NCBI GenBank assembly: GCA_016906335.1
Contig: JADEYG010000003.1
Span: 186,001 to 250,000, forward strand
Direction: 5' to 3'
Length of the DNA: 64,000 bases
Source of the DNA: Novakomyces olei
Taxonomy: Eukaryota > Ascomycota > Novakomycetes > Novakomycetales > Novakomycetaceae
The notes under the pieces are model-generated. The model was not told the origin of the DNA. It did no database searches and saw only the letters and a list, made by a program, of their open reading frames with translations. A program made the translations under genes and the position numbers. Shown here piece by piece: positions 26,888-41,938 of the stretch; positions within the stretch are counted from its first letter, which is position 1; every line of letters starts with the position of its first letter.

Positions 26888-28487
26888 TCATGTGATCACT
26901 GCCCCACCGAGACAAAAGTCGTCCTTATAAACAACGACAGTCTGTCCCGGAGCCATCGCTCTCTGAGCATTTGCAAATTCAATCGTCCCACTGGACTCTG
27001 TGTCTTTTCCCATATGAAACGTGCAGGCAGCCGGTTGAACACGAGGATGAATCTGGGCCGTTAACCCTGATATTTCGTCCAGACGAGTATATTCCTTGTG
27101 GAACGGGATCCAGTCTTTAAATTTCAAGGTCCTCCCATACAAAAGAGGGTTATTATTTCCACAACAGATCCATATCTCATTCAGCTCTGGACGTTTTGCC
27201 ATAACGTACCATTTTCCTCGAGGAGGGTTTCGACCGGGAAAAGTGAAACGAGATCTTTCGCCTATAGTAACTGACCACATTGCTCTGTCTGCAGGATATT
27301 CGCCCACAATTTTATCGTCTGGCATAGCTCTGATCCGGATGGGAGCTCGACTGGTATTGCTCAAGTAGGCAGAGAGAAAATTACTAAAATGTCTTTGCTT
27401 GTCCCCGACAAAACACAGACCCATTGATTCGGGACGACTTAAAACATGATCCATTAGGCCCGATTTTAGAGCAATTTCCTTAACCATATTTTTATCGACA
27501 TCCCCGAGTGGGAACAGACTGTGCGACAGAGCACGAGCCGTAACTGTGCTTAGAAAAAACGACTGATCTTTTTCCTTGTCGACGCCGCGAAGCAGTGCAA
27601 TTTGACCAGAAAGCGATTTGGTACGCGCATAATGCCCCGTCGCAAGCCACACTTTACCCTTTTTAGGGTTAACATTTTCAAAATTTGGTCTATTGTGAAT
27701 TTCATTCCCTGTTTCTGCCTTGGTCGCCGATGGCACAATCGCTTCTAGACTTTGTCCGTCCGCTTTGAAAGACCCTAACCCTAAATCTTCTGATTCAGAA
27801 TTTGCCTGCTTGACAGAATTCTGAGCGTTTTCCAGCTCGAATACTGAATCAAACAATTTCCCAAATTTGATTTTTCTATTGCATAAAACATCAGGATTCG
27901 GAGTTTGACCTTGCGCGTACACACTCAACGCCGGCTCGAAAACAAGCGACCAATAATCCTTTTCGAAATTGACTCGTGTACAGGGTATTTGTAGCGCTAA
28001 ACACGTCTTTTGTACGTCCTTCCAGTCGGCCTCAGCCGTACATCCGCCAGGCGATGTTTCATCATCCACCCAGTTTCGCATGAAGACTCCGTGGACATTG
28101 ATACCCTGTCGTTAGCCTCGGAAAGAAATTACAACAACCTGAAAATAAATTAAAATGGTAAATTAAAATGTTAATAAACAAAAATAAAAAACAAATAAAG
28201 GAGACTTCCAACCTGTTGTTTCAATAAGAGCGCTACCACCGACGAGTCCACACCGCCCGACATTGCTACATAGACTGCTGCTTAGAAGAGATAACTAAAT
28301 CGAAGCACTTACCCTTATCATTTTCTCCAGGACGAATTGGCTCGTAACTGTTTGGGTCGAAAAGCGCCGAGTTCGCCGTAGCATATTGCCTATACAAACC
28401 ATAGCATTTACGCTTCAGCGAGCCCAATCGGGCCGCCGTCAAGGCTGAACGTAGTGCAGCCACAAGCGCTAATAATACGAGTCGCAA
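26888..28487 (-). CDS. SLM3: Mitochondrial tRNA-specific 2-thiouridylase (MnmA family); 5' end unresolved
   Basis: Exons 28313 to at least 28487, 28213-28274 and 26888-28105. Splicing a 38-nt and a 107-nt intron gives GENDK|VYVAMSGGVDSSVVALLLKQQ|GINVHGVFMRNW, the MnmA start with its PP-loop SGGVDSS. NPDVLCNRKIKFG and GLCFVGD carry the two catalytic cysteines, and ATGHYAR is present. The enzyme makes 2-thiouridine at the wobble position of mitochondrial tRNA-Lys, -Glu and -Gln. The frame upstream of the PP-loop looks like a mitochondrial presequence (SALTAARLGSLKRK) but has no in-frame ATG; 28487 is the first codon of a TTG-initiated frame and only marks a lower bound. A distant first exon starting at 28724 is possible but unproven. 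The insertion after NRKIKFG is longer than in bacteria. Confidence 0.85.
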
Positions 28488-28545
28488 AAGACAGCGATAT
28501 TTGTTAATGCCTAGAATATTTATACAAAGTTTTATTTATTTTTAA

Positions 28546-28625
28546 TTTATTGTTGTAATTATTTTTTTGTAATTAGCAATTTATTGTTGTAATTATTTTT
28601 TTGTAATTAGCAATTTATTGTTGGA
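28546..28625. repeat. ~34-bp tandem repeat, two copies plus a partial
   Basis: An AT-rich unit beginning ATTTATTGTTGTAATTA is repeated between the divergent thiouridylase and ERV25 genes. Confidence 0.85.
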
Positions 28626-28737
28626 ATAATCTCCATCAATATCTGCTTTTTATATAAATTGAATTATAACTATATTTTACGCATAATATATATTCATACC
28701 CACGTCCAGCGCATCCCTCCACATCACAGTTGACTAA

Positions 28738-29564
28738 ATGTGGCGAGCAATTGCACTTTTCTTATCCTTATTTTCTCTCGCTCAAGCTTTACGCTTCGAG
28801 CTGGAAGCCCAACCGGCCGATCGCATTAAGCCGCGATGCATTCGTAATTTCGTGGGACCCGATACGCTTGTTGTTATCACGCTGAAGCTGGACGAGAAAC
28901 GCGATGGACAAATCGTGGACGTAACGGTACGTTCGCGGAAAATCGAATAAACTCTAACTTTACAGATCTGGGACACCCACGGGAACAATTACAACAATCT
29001 ACGCGAGTAAGCTTTAGCGCTGGAATTTTGGTTTTATTAGTTCTTTCTGTTCAAATGATTTTTTAATTTTTTACCTTGTTATCTTTTTTATCTTTTTTAT
29101 TCTTTTTTTTTTGTTTTTGGTTTTTTTCGTTTTTGGTTTTCGTAATTTTTAACTTTTTTAGCGTTCATGGCGAAAAAAAAGTATTGTTTAATGTGGCACA
29201 TGCGACGGCTATTGATGTCTGTTTTACGAACAGGCTGGACGGTGCACACAGTGGAAAAGCTGCGCGTCTAGTCGATCTTGATATGGATATCGGAGTCGAT
29301 GCAATTGACTATAGTGCAATACAGCAGACGGAATCATTGCAGCCTGTCGAATTGGAACTGCGAAAAATCACGGATTTAACACAAGAAGTGGTGGATACAC
29401 TTTCGTATTTGCGGACCCGAGAGCAGATGATGCGCGACACAAACGAAAGTACGAATGAACGCGTGAAATACTTTGCAATTCTGAGCTCGTGTGTGCTTAT
29501 AAGTCTGGGAGTATGGCAAAGCTGGTACATGCGTAATTTTTTCCAGCGCAAAGGAATGATTTAG
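28738..29564 (+). CDS. ERV25: ERV25, p24 delta-family cargo receptor of COPII/COPI vesicles
   Basis: Three exons: 28738-28926, 28966-29006 and 29162-29564, giving 210 residues, the usual p24 size. Intron 1 is 39 nt (GTACGT...CTAACTTTACAG). A signal peptide (about residues 1-18, cleaved after AQA) is followed by a GOLD domain (LRFELEAQPADRIKPRC, LRDVHGEKKVLFNVAHA), a coiled coil with the diagnostic MRDTNESTNERVKYF, one transmembrane helix (ILSSCVLISLGVWQSWYM), and a short cytosolic tail FFQRKGMI with the aromatic pair used for coat binding. DMDIGVDAIDYSAIQ matches Erv25 rather than Emp24. It works in ER-Golgi transport as a heteromer with other p24 proteins. Confidence 0.93.
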
Positions 29565-29862
29565 GCGAGGAAATTTCGAACATTGTCATTACGTGCATAC
29601 GTATAATGAAAGGGCTTCAAATATTGACTTGAGACTTGTAACTAAACGGCATCATGTATAGGCATAAATGATTACATTCAACGCAGTACTAAGATAGCTG
29701 TAATTTTTATGAAGACATTAATAAAAAATGGTATTTGTTATTTGCCATTGCCAGCTAGCGAACCGCATCTCTAATCATCAAATCAATGAACAAATCAATT
29801 TATTATTAAATATATTTATTTATTTATATTTATTTATATTTATAGATTAAGCAATTAATAAT

Positions 29863-32484
29863 TTAATGCCAATAATCGACTCTGCGCTCCAATAATATCC
29901 GGGTATCGTCGACAGAAGCACTTGAATCTAATCTCGCTAGTATCTCACCAACAGCCTCATCACCTTTGGAGAGAGCTAATTTTAATTCCGGCAGTGTGTC
30001 CATGTTGGGAGAATCGCCATTCTCCTTTGGTGCAATGGAAATTATAGGAGCAGCATTCAACACTCGACGCAGGTACCGTGTACATAGTTCGGAGCTAGTA
30101 TATTTTGACATCAAAACACCCATTTCGAAAATATCACGGGCCAATTGCGATCCTCCACGGGGAGAAAACTGATGACTTAATATTATATCCCGCCATAAAA
30201 TAGTGGATACTGCCTCCATGACCATTTTAGAAAATTCAACAAACAAGGCTTCCGATAATGTTTGTTGCACAAATAAAAGTATAGACTCGAGAAAGGTAAG
30301 AAAAGAAGCAAAGTGCGGAGTGACCGGTGCGACTGTTAACGTAGAAGCCACAGGAGTATTGAATGAAGTCCATGTTGAACTATAGATTAGATTTCTGATA
30401 AACGGATGGGAACAGAAAAGTCGAAACAGAATAATCAGAAAAGAAATAATAAAAAGCTAAAATTCTAAAATTCTAAAACAGTCGAATAAAATTAAAAAAA
30501 ATACTAACGCGAATTAATCAATAAAGCAGCAACAAGATAAATAAACAATCAAAATATTGTCATACACTTTTCTGTAAGATCGCAACTGGTTCCCAATCTC
30601 TTGCCGTGAATGCTCCATCCATAAAGAATACGACTTTTCGAACAAGTTTTGAAATTTGCCTACTATATCCGCCAGCACAGTCTTGTCAAGGGCGGGGTAC
30701 TCAACTTCAGAACACTCCAAAAACGGCTGTTATTAGTATAACATATAATATAAACCTACCAAATCATCGTCCATTTCTTGGGCAAGTTTCTTGACGTAGT
30801 GGCAGCTCACGAGAAGACGGCAAAACCTTTCCTGACCTTCAACCCCAGCCAGCTCAGAATTATCTTGTCCGTAAATATTCCCCGGCACGGAACGAATGAC
30901 GCTCTCAACACGCGATGTAAAGGATTGGTAAGACTCGTTTAAACGACTATAGTAAGCTTCTAGGATTCGAAGAACAATTCCATCTATAAATCGTTTTCTT
31001 TGGGGTAGTGCGCTTATAAACCTCATGTCATCTATACCGTTAGATTCTGAATGCGATTATAAATTGAACTAGAAAAATTAAGCCAGATTTAAACAAAATA
31101 AAAACGAAATAAATAAAATAAAATTCCAAGAAACAAGATAAAAATACAAAAAACAAAAAAGGTATGCTGTAAGAATCAATTGTCAAAATCTTTTTAACCC
31201 TCATCAAAGAGCTACATGAGTCAAAAAAACATTGTAACAAACAAGGCAGCACTTACTCCACGACTGATTCAAAATAGACCGTAATTCTCGGGCAGAGTAC
31301 GTAATCTTGGACTTTGTAGCCTCTCTTTCGCCTTCAAGTTCAAAAGCTGAGGGATTCTCTAATAGTGCAGTATATTTCTGCAATGCATCCTCAAGATCGA
31401 TATTATAAAGCCCATCTAGCACAGCTTTATCTTTGGTAAATGCTTCGTGAAAAGGAGGAGAGCATCGGAATCCGTACATTTCATCGAGTTGTCTTTCAAA
31501 CTGCTTCACCTCGTCAACCACAAGGGACACATAAGCCTGGTCCGTCGCTGACCGTGTACGAATAAGGCGCATCAGTTTACCAGATAGCATGGGCAGCAGT
31601 GTTTGGATATACTCGCTCATAGCATCCGTTTCGGGCAAAGCCCTCTGTATCGCTGAGATGACACGCTGGTGATCTTGGATTTGCTTTAGTATATACTTTA
31701 TCGGCCAGTGCGGTTTGTCGGGATCGTTTGTGCGTCGATTCGAATAAAAGTGGTACCGAAACCCGGTCTCAATAGACTCGGCCAGTATACTAAAGCACGG
31801 ATTGGGCCCATTTCCGGTGCATAAAGGCCGTGCTAGATCTACAAAACTACTAATAAACTTAGAGAAAGCCTCTGACTCGAAATCCATATCCGTGTCCGGT
31901 ATTGGCCAGCCAATAGCATCAATTGCAGTGCGCAGAGACGAAAAGTGTTGGTCTGCGTATCGCCGTTCAGATCTGCCAAGTTCCTGTTTCAAGAACGCCA
32001 AAAGGTGGTGAAGAGGGCGATCGAGCCGTTCATTTTCGTGCTCCGTCTCTTGGATAACCTTTTTGCATGTAGCAAACGTCTCGTGAGCCTTTTCGTACGG
32101 CATTCTACCATCCTGAACAGCCAAAAGCATTAATTGGCATTTTCTTAGGCCTTTCATATATTCACGTGCCAAAACAAGCGCATCAAGTTTTTCTAATTCG
32201 GAGGAAACCGTGTCAACTGCCGGCCGCAGTCTCTGCTGCGAAGCCCGTAGCTTGTTCCATGGTACTTCTATGCTCGAGCGATCCTTTTGCAAAGCCTTTA
32301 TTGAACGGCGCCCGGACTGTATTGCCTTTAGTACGATAAGAGAAGAGGCTGATACCTTTACGTTTTGACCGCGATTACCGCGTTTTCCGCCACTATCACT
32401 GATCGCCGTCAACAGATCGGGGATTTTATGGCACTCGTGAAAATTTGTAATGTGCGAGTCCAAGAACTCTGTCACCGCTGCCAT
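29863..32484 (-). CDS. TIP20: TIP20/RINT1-family subunit of the Dsl1 tethering complex
   Basis: Exons 31257-32484, 30760-31031, 30587 or 30568 to 30726, and 29863-30379. The first two junctions are clear (SW|NDMRFI and MDDDL|PFLECS). For the last intron the frame closes only if the donor is the weak CA|GTTGCG at 30586 (giving 718 residues); the stronger AAA|GTGTAT at 30567 would break the frame. Diagnostic RINT-1/TIP20 sequence is FRYHFYSNRRTNDPDKPHWP, with the C-terminal pattern HQFSPRGGSQLARDIFEM. The family tethers COPI vesicles at the ER with Dsl1 and Sec39 and binds ER SNAREs. The N-terminal 130 residues are predicted helical. An upstream exon beyond the TTTA tract cannot be excluded. 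Confidence 0.85.
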
Positions 32485-32518
32485 CGCCGAGTCAATTTGT
32501 TTGTCAGCTATGATGTAT

Positions 32519-32617
<99 letters not shown>

Positions 32618-33220
32618 TTATTATTATTTATTATTTTAATCCTGACATTAGGCAGTTACTTTTTCGCTCCAGTAAGCATATACGACTCTTGTAATTTACG
32701 TTACGCATTACTATACACAATTTTTCCTTATCTAACCTCAGCCTATCGTCTATTCCTGCTTACCAGCGCCGCAGACCTCTTACGACTCGGCTCATACAAT
32801 AAACGGCAGAAAACCCTGACTTTCATAAAGAACAGAGTATAATCCACTTTTGGAGAAGTAAGCGGCCACGAGAACCTCTTAAAAGTAAGGAGAAGGCGGC
32901 GTGAATAATAAACGGATTAAATCCAGCTGCGGCCGGTACGAAAAGCAAACACAAAGCAAAAGTGGCAGCGTCGTGAATGCTGCCGCTGGAGTTGCTGCGA
33001 CTGTGCTCTAAACCCAAATTTATCGCAATTTGCGGGTACCGTATCTATTTATTTTTGTGTAATTACTGCTGACGGAGCCCCGCAATTAGGATCAAAAAGC
33101 GCTAAAACCTGATCGGCAAGACAAGCTCGTCGCGCTGATTTGCCATTTGACGCCTTTGTCTCAGAATTGCGGAGAAGTGTCGCTTTTGGACTGCGGAGTG
33201 GCAGATAGAGAGTAACCATA
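32485..33220. promoter_or_regulatory. Divergent region between TIP20 and SNF1
   Basis: A spacer of 736 bp between two start codons. It contains a TTTA tract near TIP20. Small frames on both strands have no recognisable content. A GTAAGC donor-like site at about 32762 (-) follows a short ATG frame, so a 5' exon of TIP20 here is conceivable but not supported by a matching acceptor. Confidence 0.5.
32515..32620. repeat. (TTTA)n tetranucleotide microsatellite
   Basis: About 105 bp of TTTA units begin about 30 bp upstream of the TIP20 ATG, followed by a short ATT run. Confidence 0.92.
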
Positions 33221-36668
<3,448 letters not shown>

Positions 36669-37279
36669 GAGAGGGGCAGCTTGCTTGCTCTGTGCCGACT
36701 CTAGTACTGTTTTGCTTGTTTATTGTTTTCATTATCTATTACCATTTTGCCACGTTTCTCTTTTACTCGTTCCTATTTTACTCGTCCTCATTTTACTCGT
36801 CCTCGTTTTACTCGTCCTTATGTTACTCGTCCTCGTTTTACTCGTCCTTATTTTCTCGCTCCTTACTTTACTCGTTCCTCATTTGCCTCGCTCTTCATTT
36901 TACTCGTCCTTACGATACTCGTTCCTCATTTGCCTCGTTCTCTCTCGAGTCGAGACCTTGCCTACATGCTTGTATTATGTTACCTTGCAGTATATTATTA
37001 TGACGCTGAATTTGGATATGACTGCTTTGCGCATCTAGCTTTATTTACTGTTTGACGATTGAATGAAAGCCGACTCCGTTCAGAATCCTAGTGCTTGTAG
37101 AGGTTTAGTCGTAAAGATCAAGTGTAATTATTATTATTATTATTACTACTACGATCATCAAAAGAGATATATATTGACCCTAACCCTGGTCTAGATTTTA
37201 GGTGGTAATTTGTACAGTCTGCTAGAATAATCCTGTTAATTCACATTTAATTTTTTAATTAATAATGTTGATATATGGT
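36669..37279. other. Convergent spacer between SNF1 and SLY1 with a 15-bp repeat array
   Basis: The spacer holds the TTTTACTCGTCCTCA array, an ATT run near 37126-37147, and a double CCCTAA motif at 37177-37188. No gene is supported. Confidence 0.6.
36760..36940. repeat. Degenerate 15-bp tandem repeat (TTTTACTCGTCCTCA)
   Basis: About ten variable copies begin roughly 90 bp after the SNF1 stop codon, probably transcribed as 3' UTR. Confidence 0.85.
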
Positions 37280-39762
37280 CTATGGAAACTCGGCAAGTTC
37301 TTGTAAAAATGCATGCGGTGAAAGAAGCTCTGTACTCCCATAACGTATGTGTTTAGCAACCCCTCCCTGAGTGTGTCGTGCAGACCAATCAAGAAGGTTG
37401 CCATACTCGTAATAGTTACCCCCGCCGACAGTAAAAACAATGGCCTCATTAAAATTCTGCCTTACAGCCTGACCGGCATTTGCGGAAGCAGTCGCTCTCG
37501 GAACTTTTGGATCAAAATAGAGATAATCGTCTGTTTTGTTTCCCGCTGCAGAGGAGGTAGAGTCCGTTAGGGACTCTACAATCTTTGAAATTGTAAGATC
37601 TTTGTCTGTGGGAATTAGGTTTTTAATGCCGGATACAATATTGTCCAGCTGGCCGCCCAGGCCGGCTTCTCTGAATCGCTCTGATACTAAACTACTCAGT
37701 GACCCGATTCCACCAAACAGATTTCCACTGCTCTGGCTCGATTGCTGGCCAGTGATTGAGGATGTCGTGCTCGTCATCATTGTAAGCCGCGTGAGCTCTC
37801 TCACCCTTAAAAGTTAGGCCATGTAAACGTGAACAAAGTGATGCCAATGAGCCAGTAGAAAAAAAAAAAAATTGAAGTAGAACTTGATAAAGCCAATGAA
37901 TAATAAAATTAACAAAAATATAATAAATGATAAATTGTAAACTAAAAAAATAGAGTTGAAGCAATTGTCTTGTAGTTTGAAAGATCGATTAAACTAAGCA
38001 GTAATAAAACGTACTTTTTAATGTACTCAAGAGGCCTCAAGTCACATCCTGCTTCCTTCAATGAATTTTCATATTGAACCATATCGTTACGCGGAACGTC
38101 TTCGACGTTCAAATACCATATAATAAAGAGTCGAAGCTTGTCCTCCGGATCATGTTTTTCTGGATCTTTTAAAGTCGCTAAAAGCTGTGGCTTGTTTTGC
38201 CTCAGAATCGATTCTTCCATTTGGAAATAATTGTCCAGCTGTCGCTCTTTAATTATCGGCAAAAGAGCAGTCAAAATATTGAAATGCACGTCGATAATAG
38301 CTTTACGAGCTGAAAGTTCTGGTAACAAACCTATGGCCCACGTCAAATGGCTTGTGTTATTTCCAAGGTCACTGGCCGTCAGCATAAATAAATTTAAACC
38401 AAAAAAAATCTAAAAGCCATACTCATGGTTCAAATCCTCCAGATTATTAACGCCAGTTTTCCGGACAATGTCAGCGGCATCTTCGCGGTAGCGATTGAGT
38501 TCGCGATCGATATTCTCAGCCACTTGAGGAAATGGGAGATTGCTATTAGCAGCCCAGAAAAAATCTTGTCCATCAAGATCATATGTCTGACGCCGTGATT
38601 TCCCATTCTCCATCAAGTCAACAGTGAGCTGGTTGCGATGTAAATTTAACGCATCCTGAGCAAGAGCCTGGTACGTCCACGAATGGCTAAACATGGGTAT
38701 CAAATCAACCGTTCGGTCCAGTATTATCATGATTGGCCTCTGGGCCAGCGAGTGAGCAGTTCGAAATAAATTCCTTGAATTTAATAGATGATCACGGAGC
38801 CTGCTATCCAGACGTTGGGCAACCATTTCCGCTGGTCCGCCGCGAGGACAACGTAAAATAGGAACAGTCCCGAGCGTGACAACAACAGAAAACAGTCCTG
38901 TGACAATTTTGTCAATTGTTTGGTCAATCATATGCTCGAGCGAGGGATCATTAAAGATACGAAAAACTCCAGGCAGTCCAAGGCTAAACATTTCTGGGCC
39001 AGAGACAATAAAATTTAAATATTGGTCGTAGACTTGCTGTATCCGCTCCGCCACGTTTGCCTCAGAGGCCTTGTCCGCAAAAGTCTCCAGCAAGTCACGG
39101 GAAATGGACGATGAAAAGTTCACAAAGGCCGAGGTGTACAAGTCGCGTTGCATGTCCTTGCCGTCAGAAACATTGTCGAACAAAAAAAATGATCAATTCC
39201 GAGTAGTGAGAAGTATGGGATAAACAATTGAACAAGAAAAATATCCAAATCTAATTACAGGTCATAAAATAAATAAATCAGAGTGAAAACAAACCTTCAC
39301 GACCAGATCCACATTACCCTCGGTGGGCTCAATGAAATAGACAGCAGGCACGTCGGCGATTGGGTACCGCTCAGCATCGATATTCCTGTACGTGTTTAGC
39401 ACATTAGCAAAGCTTTGATAAATCTAACTGGAAAATGCAGCAGATAAAAATGAACAGAGTCATACATGTGCACGGTTATGCCATTGTCGCGAAGATCATT
39501 TTTCCTCAGCACAGACGAAATTACTTGGCCGCCCAAGCGGTCAAAAACAAGAACTTTCCACACAGGCAAAGAGTCCTGATCAGTGGTCTCAAAGGAATTG
39601 GAATCGCGGCCATTTTCGCGGTCATCAGTGGCAGTGCCACGATTGAGATTTAAAAGCCTCACTAATGCAGCTGCAGTATTAGATATTTTATGATTCTTTT
39701 TCAGCATTACCTTTCTGATGATCACGAAGTGTGACCTCCGCCGCTCGAGCTGTCATGGCCAT
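37280..39762 (-). CDS. SLY1: SLY1, Sec1/Munc18-family SNARE regulator for ER-Golgi fusion
   Basis: Six exons: 39711-39762, 39466-39661, 39295-39385, 38423-39156, 38015-38371 and 37280-37805, giving 651 residues (yeast Sly1 666). All junctions have branch sites and restore family sequence: LRDHQK|VRLLNLNRG, ITVHM|NIDAERYPIADVPA, DLVVK|DMQRDLYTS, LEYIKK|VRELTRLTMM. Characteristic segments are the N-terminal VWKVLVFDRLGGQVISSVL, PRGGPAEMVAQRLDSRLRDH, IMIILDRTVDLIPMFSHSWT and a C-terminal VFTVGGGNYYEYGNL. Sly1 binds syntaxin-5/Sed5-type SNAREs and promotes SNARE assembly. A telomere-like motif lies about 160 bp upstream of its start. Confidence 0.95.
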
Positions 39763-40143
39763 TAACCTCGAATGGACTCTGCCTTCGCGAGCAAAGCCTT
39801 GATTGTATGGCAATCTGTCTGCCCGCGTAGTAGTGTACAATAATATATGAGGCTAGTTTTACAAGCACAGAACAATCGCGAGCAAGCAATACTTCTGCGT
39901 CGATTGATATGGCTTATGTTTAGGGTTAGTTAGGGTTATATTTCGCAATACACAAAACTTGGGCTTGAGGGTTTGTGCAGGTAAGAATTGGTCGGAGTAT
40001 GGACGGTACCGATTGAGTGCAAGCCAGCATGTACTACACCAATGTAAATGTGGCGAGTTTAACGAGTCTTTGTAACCTACCTCTAGTGAAAGTGTCGTTT
40101 GAGCGCTTTATTAATTTATTTATTTATTAATTTATTTATTAAT

Positions 40144-40198
<55 letters not shown>

Positions 40199-40437
40199 TT
40201 TGATAATTAATTAATTAAAAAGGTACAATGCAATTTATTCAGTGACAGCAGAGAATTTGTTTGGCCCGTGTTTTCCCCGCGATATTAAATACGATAGATA
40301 ATCGCCCTCCTACCTTTACATTTTGGCATTTAATAAATCTAAAATTACATACTGTCGCAGTTTCCCGAATAGGGCGCGCTAAAATTGACATTTGCCTGGA
40401 CGCACGCACACCCGTCCGAACCCAAATATTCGATCGG
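39763..40437. promoter_or_regulatory. Divergent region between SLY1 and the G-alpha gene
   Basis: About 675 bp carry TTTAGGGTTAGTTAGGGTTA at 39919-39938 and a TTTA/TTAATTTA tract at 40104-40203. There is no gene apart from spurious short frames. Confidence 0.55.
40104..40203. repeat. (TTTA)n tetranucleotide tract with TTAA interruptions
   Basis: About 100 bp of TTTA units, the first third interrupted by TTAATTTA. Confidence 0.9.
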
Positions 40438-41938
40438 ATGGCTTGTTGCGGCGCCGATAACGAATGGGACGACGAAGCGCAGCTCAGCTCGAGAATTGAT
40501 ACGGAGCTAAAAGCCGCTAAAGCTGAACGGGGCCGAGTAGTTAATCTGCTGCTGTTGGGTATTTGCTTCGTTCTTTACAATTAGCAGTATTGCCTAGTGC
40601 AACTAACACTCGTCAAGGCACGGAAGATACGGGCAAAACGACGCTCGGAAAGCAGATGCGGCTTATTCATTCGTCAGGGTTTTCATTGCAAGACCGGGCG
40701 CAATGGAAGCCGATAATATTTGCAAACTTGCAGGAGACGTTTGCTGAGGGTATTCGTATAGCCAAACGGGAAGGGTTGCTCGGGCACCACGATTCGGAGC
40801 TTGAGGTTTGTTGAGATACGCAAAAGAAATTGAAAATGAATTAAAATAAATGTAAAATAAATATTAATATTAATATTATAAAGCTAGAGGCACGACCAGA
40901 GCTAAACTTTAGGAATCTTTTGCGCTGGTATTAACACCGCGCGAGCTGGACAAGAGCAATGCTTTCCCGATTGAGTTTCTTGATGCTTTCCATAAAGCTT
41001 GGACTGCAGAACCAATAGCAAAATTGATTACGAGCAAAAACACTCTGCTTCATGATAGCATTGGCACGTAAGTCTCGAATTCATTTTCTTGCCCCGCTTC
41101 TGTGCTTATATCTTAGATTTATGCAAGACCTGGATCGGCTTTTCCGGTATGATTATATGCCAACGAACGACGATATTTTGCTCTGCCGATTGAAAACGAC
41201 AGGCGTTAAAGAATCGACAGTGAAAATAGGGCGGCAGGCATTACGGTACGTCGATCCGCGTGTCACACTAATGCCTTTTAGTGTTATCGATGTTGGTGGA
41301 CAGAAAGCGGAGCGGAGGCGATGGATTCACTGTTTCCAAAATGTGACAGCGATTATTTTCATGGTGGCAATGTCGGGCTATGACTTGACTGTATCGGGCG
41401 ACAGTAATTTGGTAAGATTATATGCATTTCATCGTTTTTCCTTGATGATTATTATTTTCAAAGTAAAGCTAATTTTCAGAACCAAATGGACGAGGCCTTG
41501 ACGGTGTTTGAACTAATAATCGGGTCCGAATGGTTTCAGTCAACTTCGATAATATTATTTCTCAATAAACTAGATCGGTTTCGTTCTAAAGTAAAATATT
41601 CAAAGATTGAATCATATTTTTCGGACTTTGTACCTCCTCAGCCGCTCGGTAGTGAATCAGAACATGATTCGGCTTTAGTACAGGCAGGCTGTGAATATTT
41701 TCGCCAGGCTTTTTTGGATATCGCTAGTGCTACCGAAAAGGAAGTTGTAAGCTCTTCGTGATCACGTGTATTTATTTCTTTTTTCCTGCTTGTCTTCCCG
41801 TAATTCTCCCGTAATGGCCATGCTTACCGTTAGTATACACACTATACCACAGCAATCAGCACCCAAAACATTCGGGATGTTATGGCCAGTGCGCAGGATA
41901 TAATACTGCAACAAAATTTGCAAACTTTTCTGTTATGA
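40438..41938 (+). CDS. Heterotrimeric G-protein alpha subunit, divergent
   Basis: Six exons: 40438-40558, 40618-40805, 40913-41067, 41117-41411, 41480-41746 and 41834-41938, giving 376 residues. Conserved: switch I arginine R179 in RLKTTG, switch II DVGGQ (213-217) with RRWIHCFQNVTAIIF, and NKLD (282-285). Divergent: the P-loop reads GTEDTGKTT (41-49) where most G-alpha have GAGESGKST; the TCAT guanine motif reads TTAI (347-350); the N-terminus MACCG lacks the usual Gly2 myristoylation site though it keeps two cysteines for palmitoylation; and the tail NLQTFLL lacks the usual CGLx-type end. The catalytic Arg and Gln are present, so it may still hydrolyse GTP. It is probably one of several G-alpha paralogs acting in pheromone or nutrient sensing. 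Which class is unclear. Confidence 0.88.

Noticed and set aside
40438-41938. G-alpha as a pseudogene
   Set aside because: All six exons splice in frame with consensus signals and the catalytic Arg, Gln and NKLD motif are intact; divergence looks like a paralog under its own constraints.
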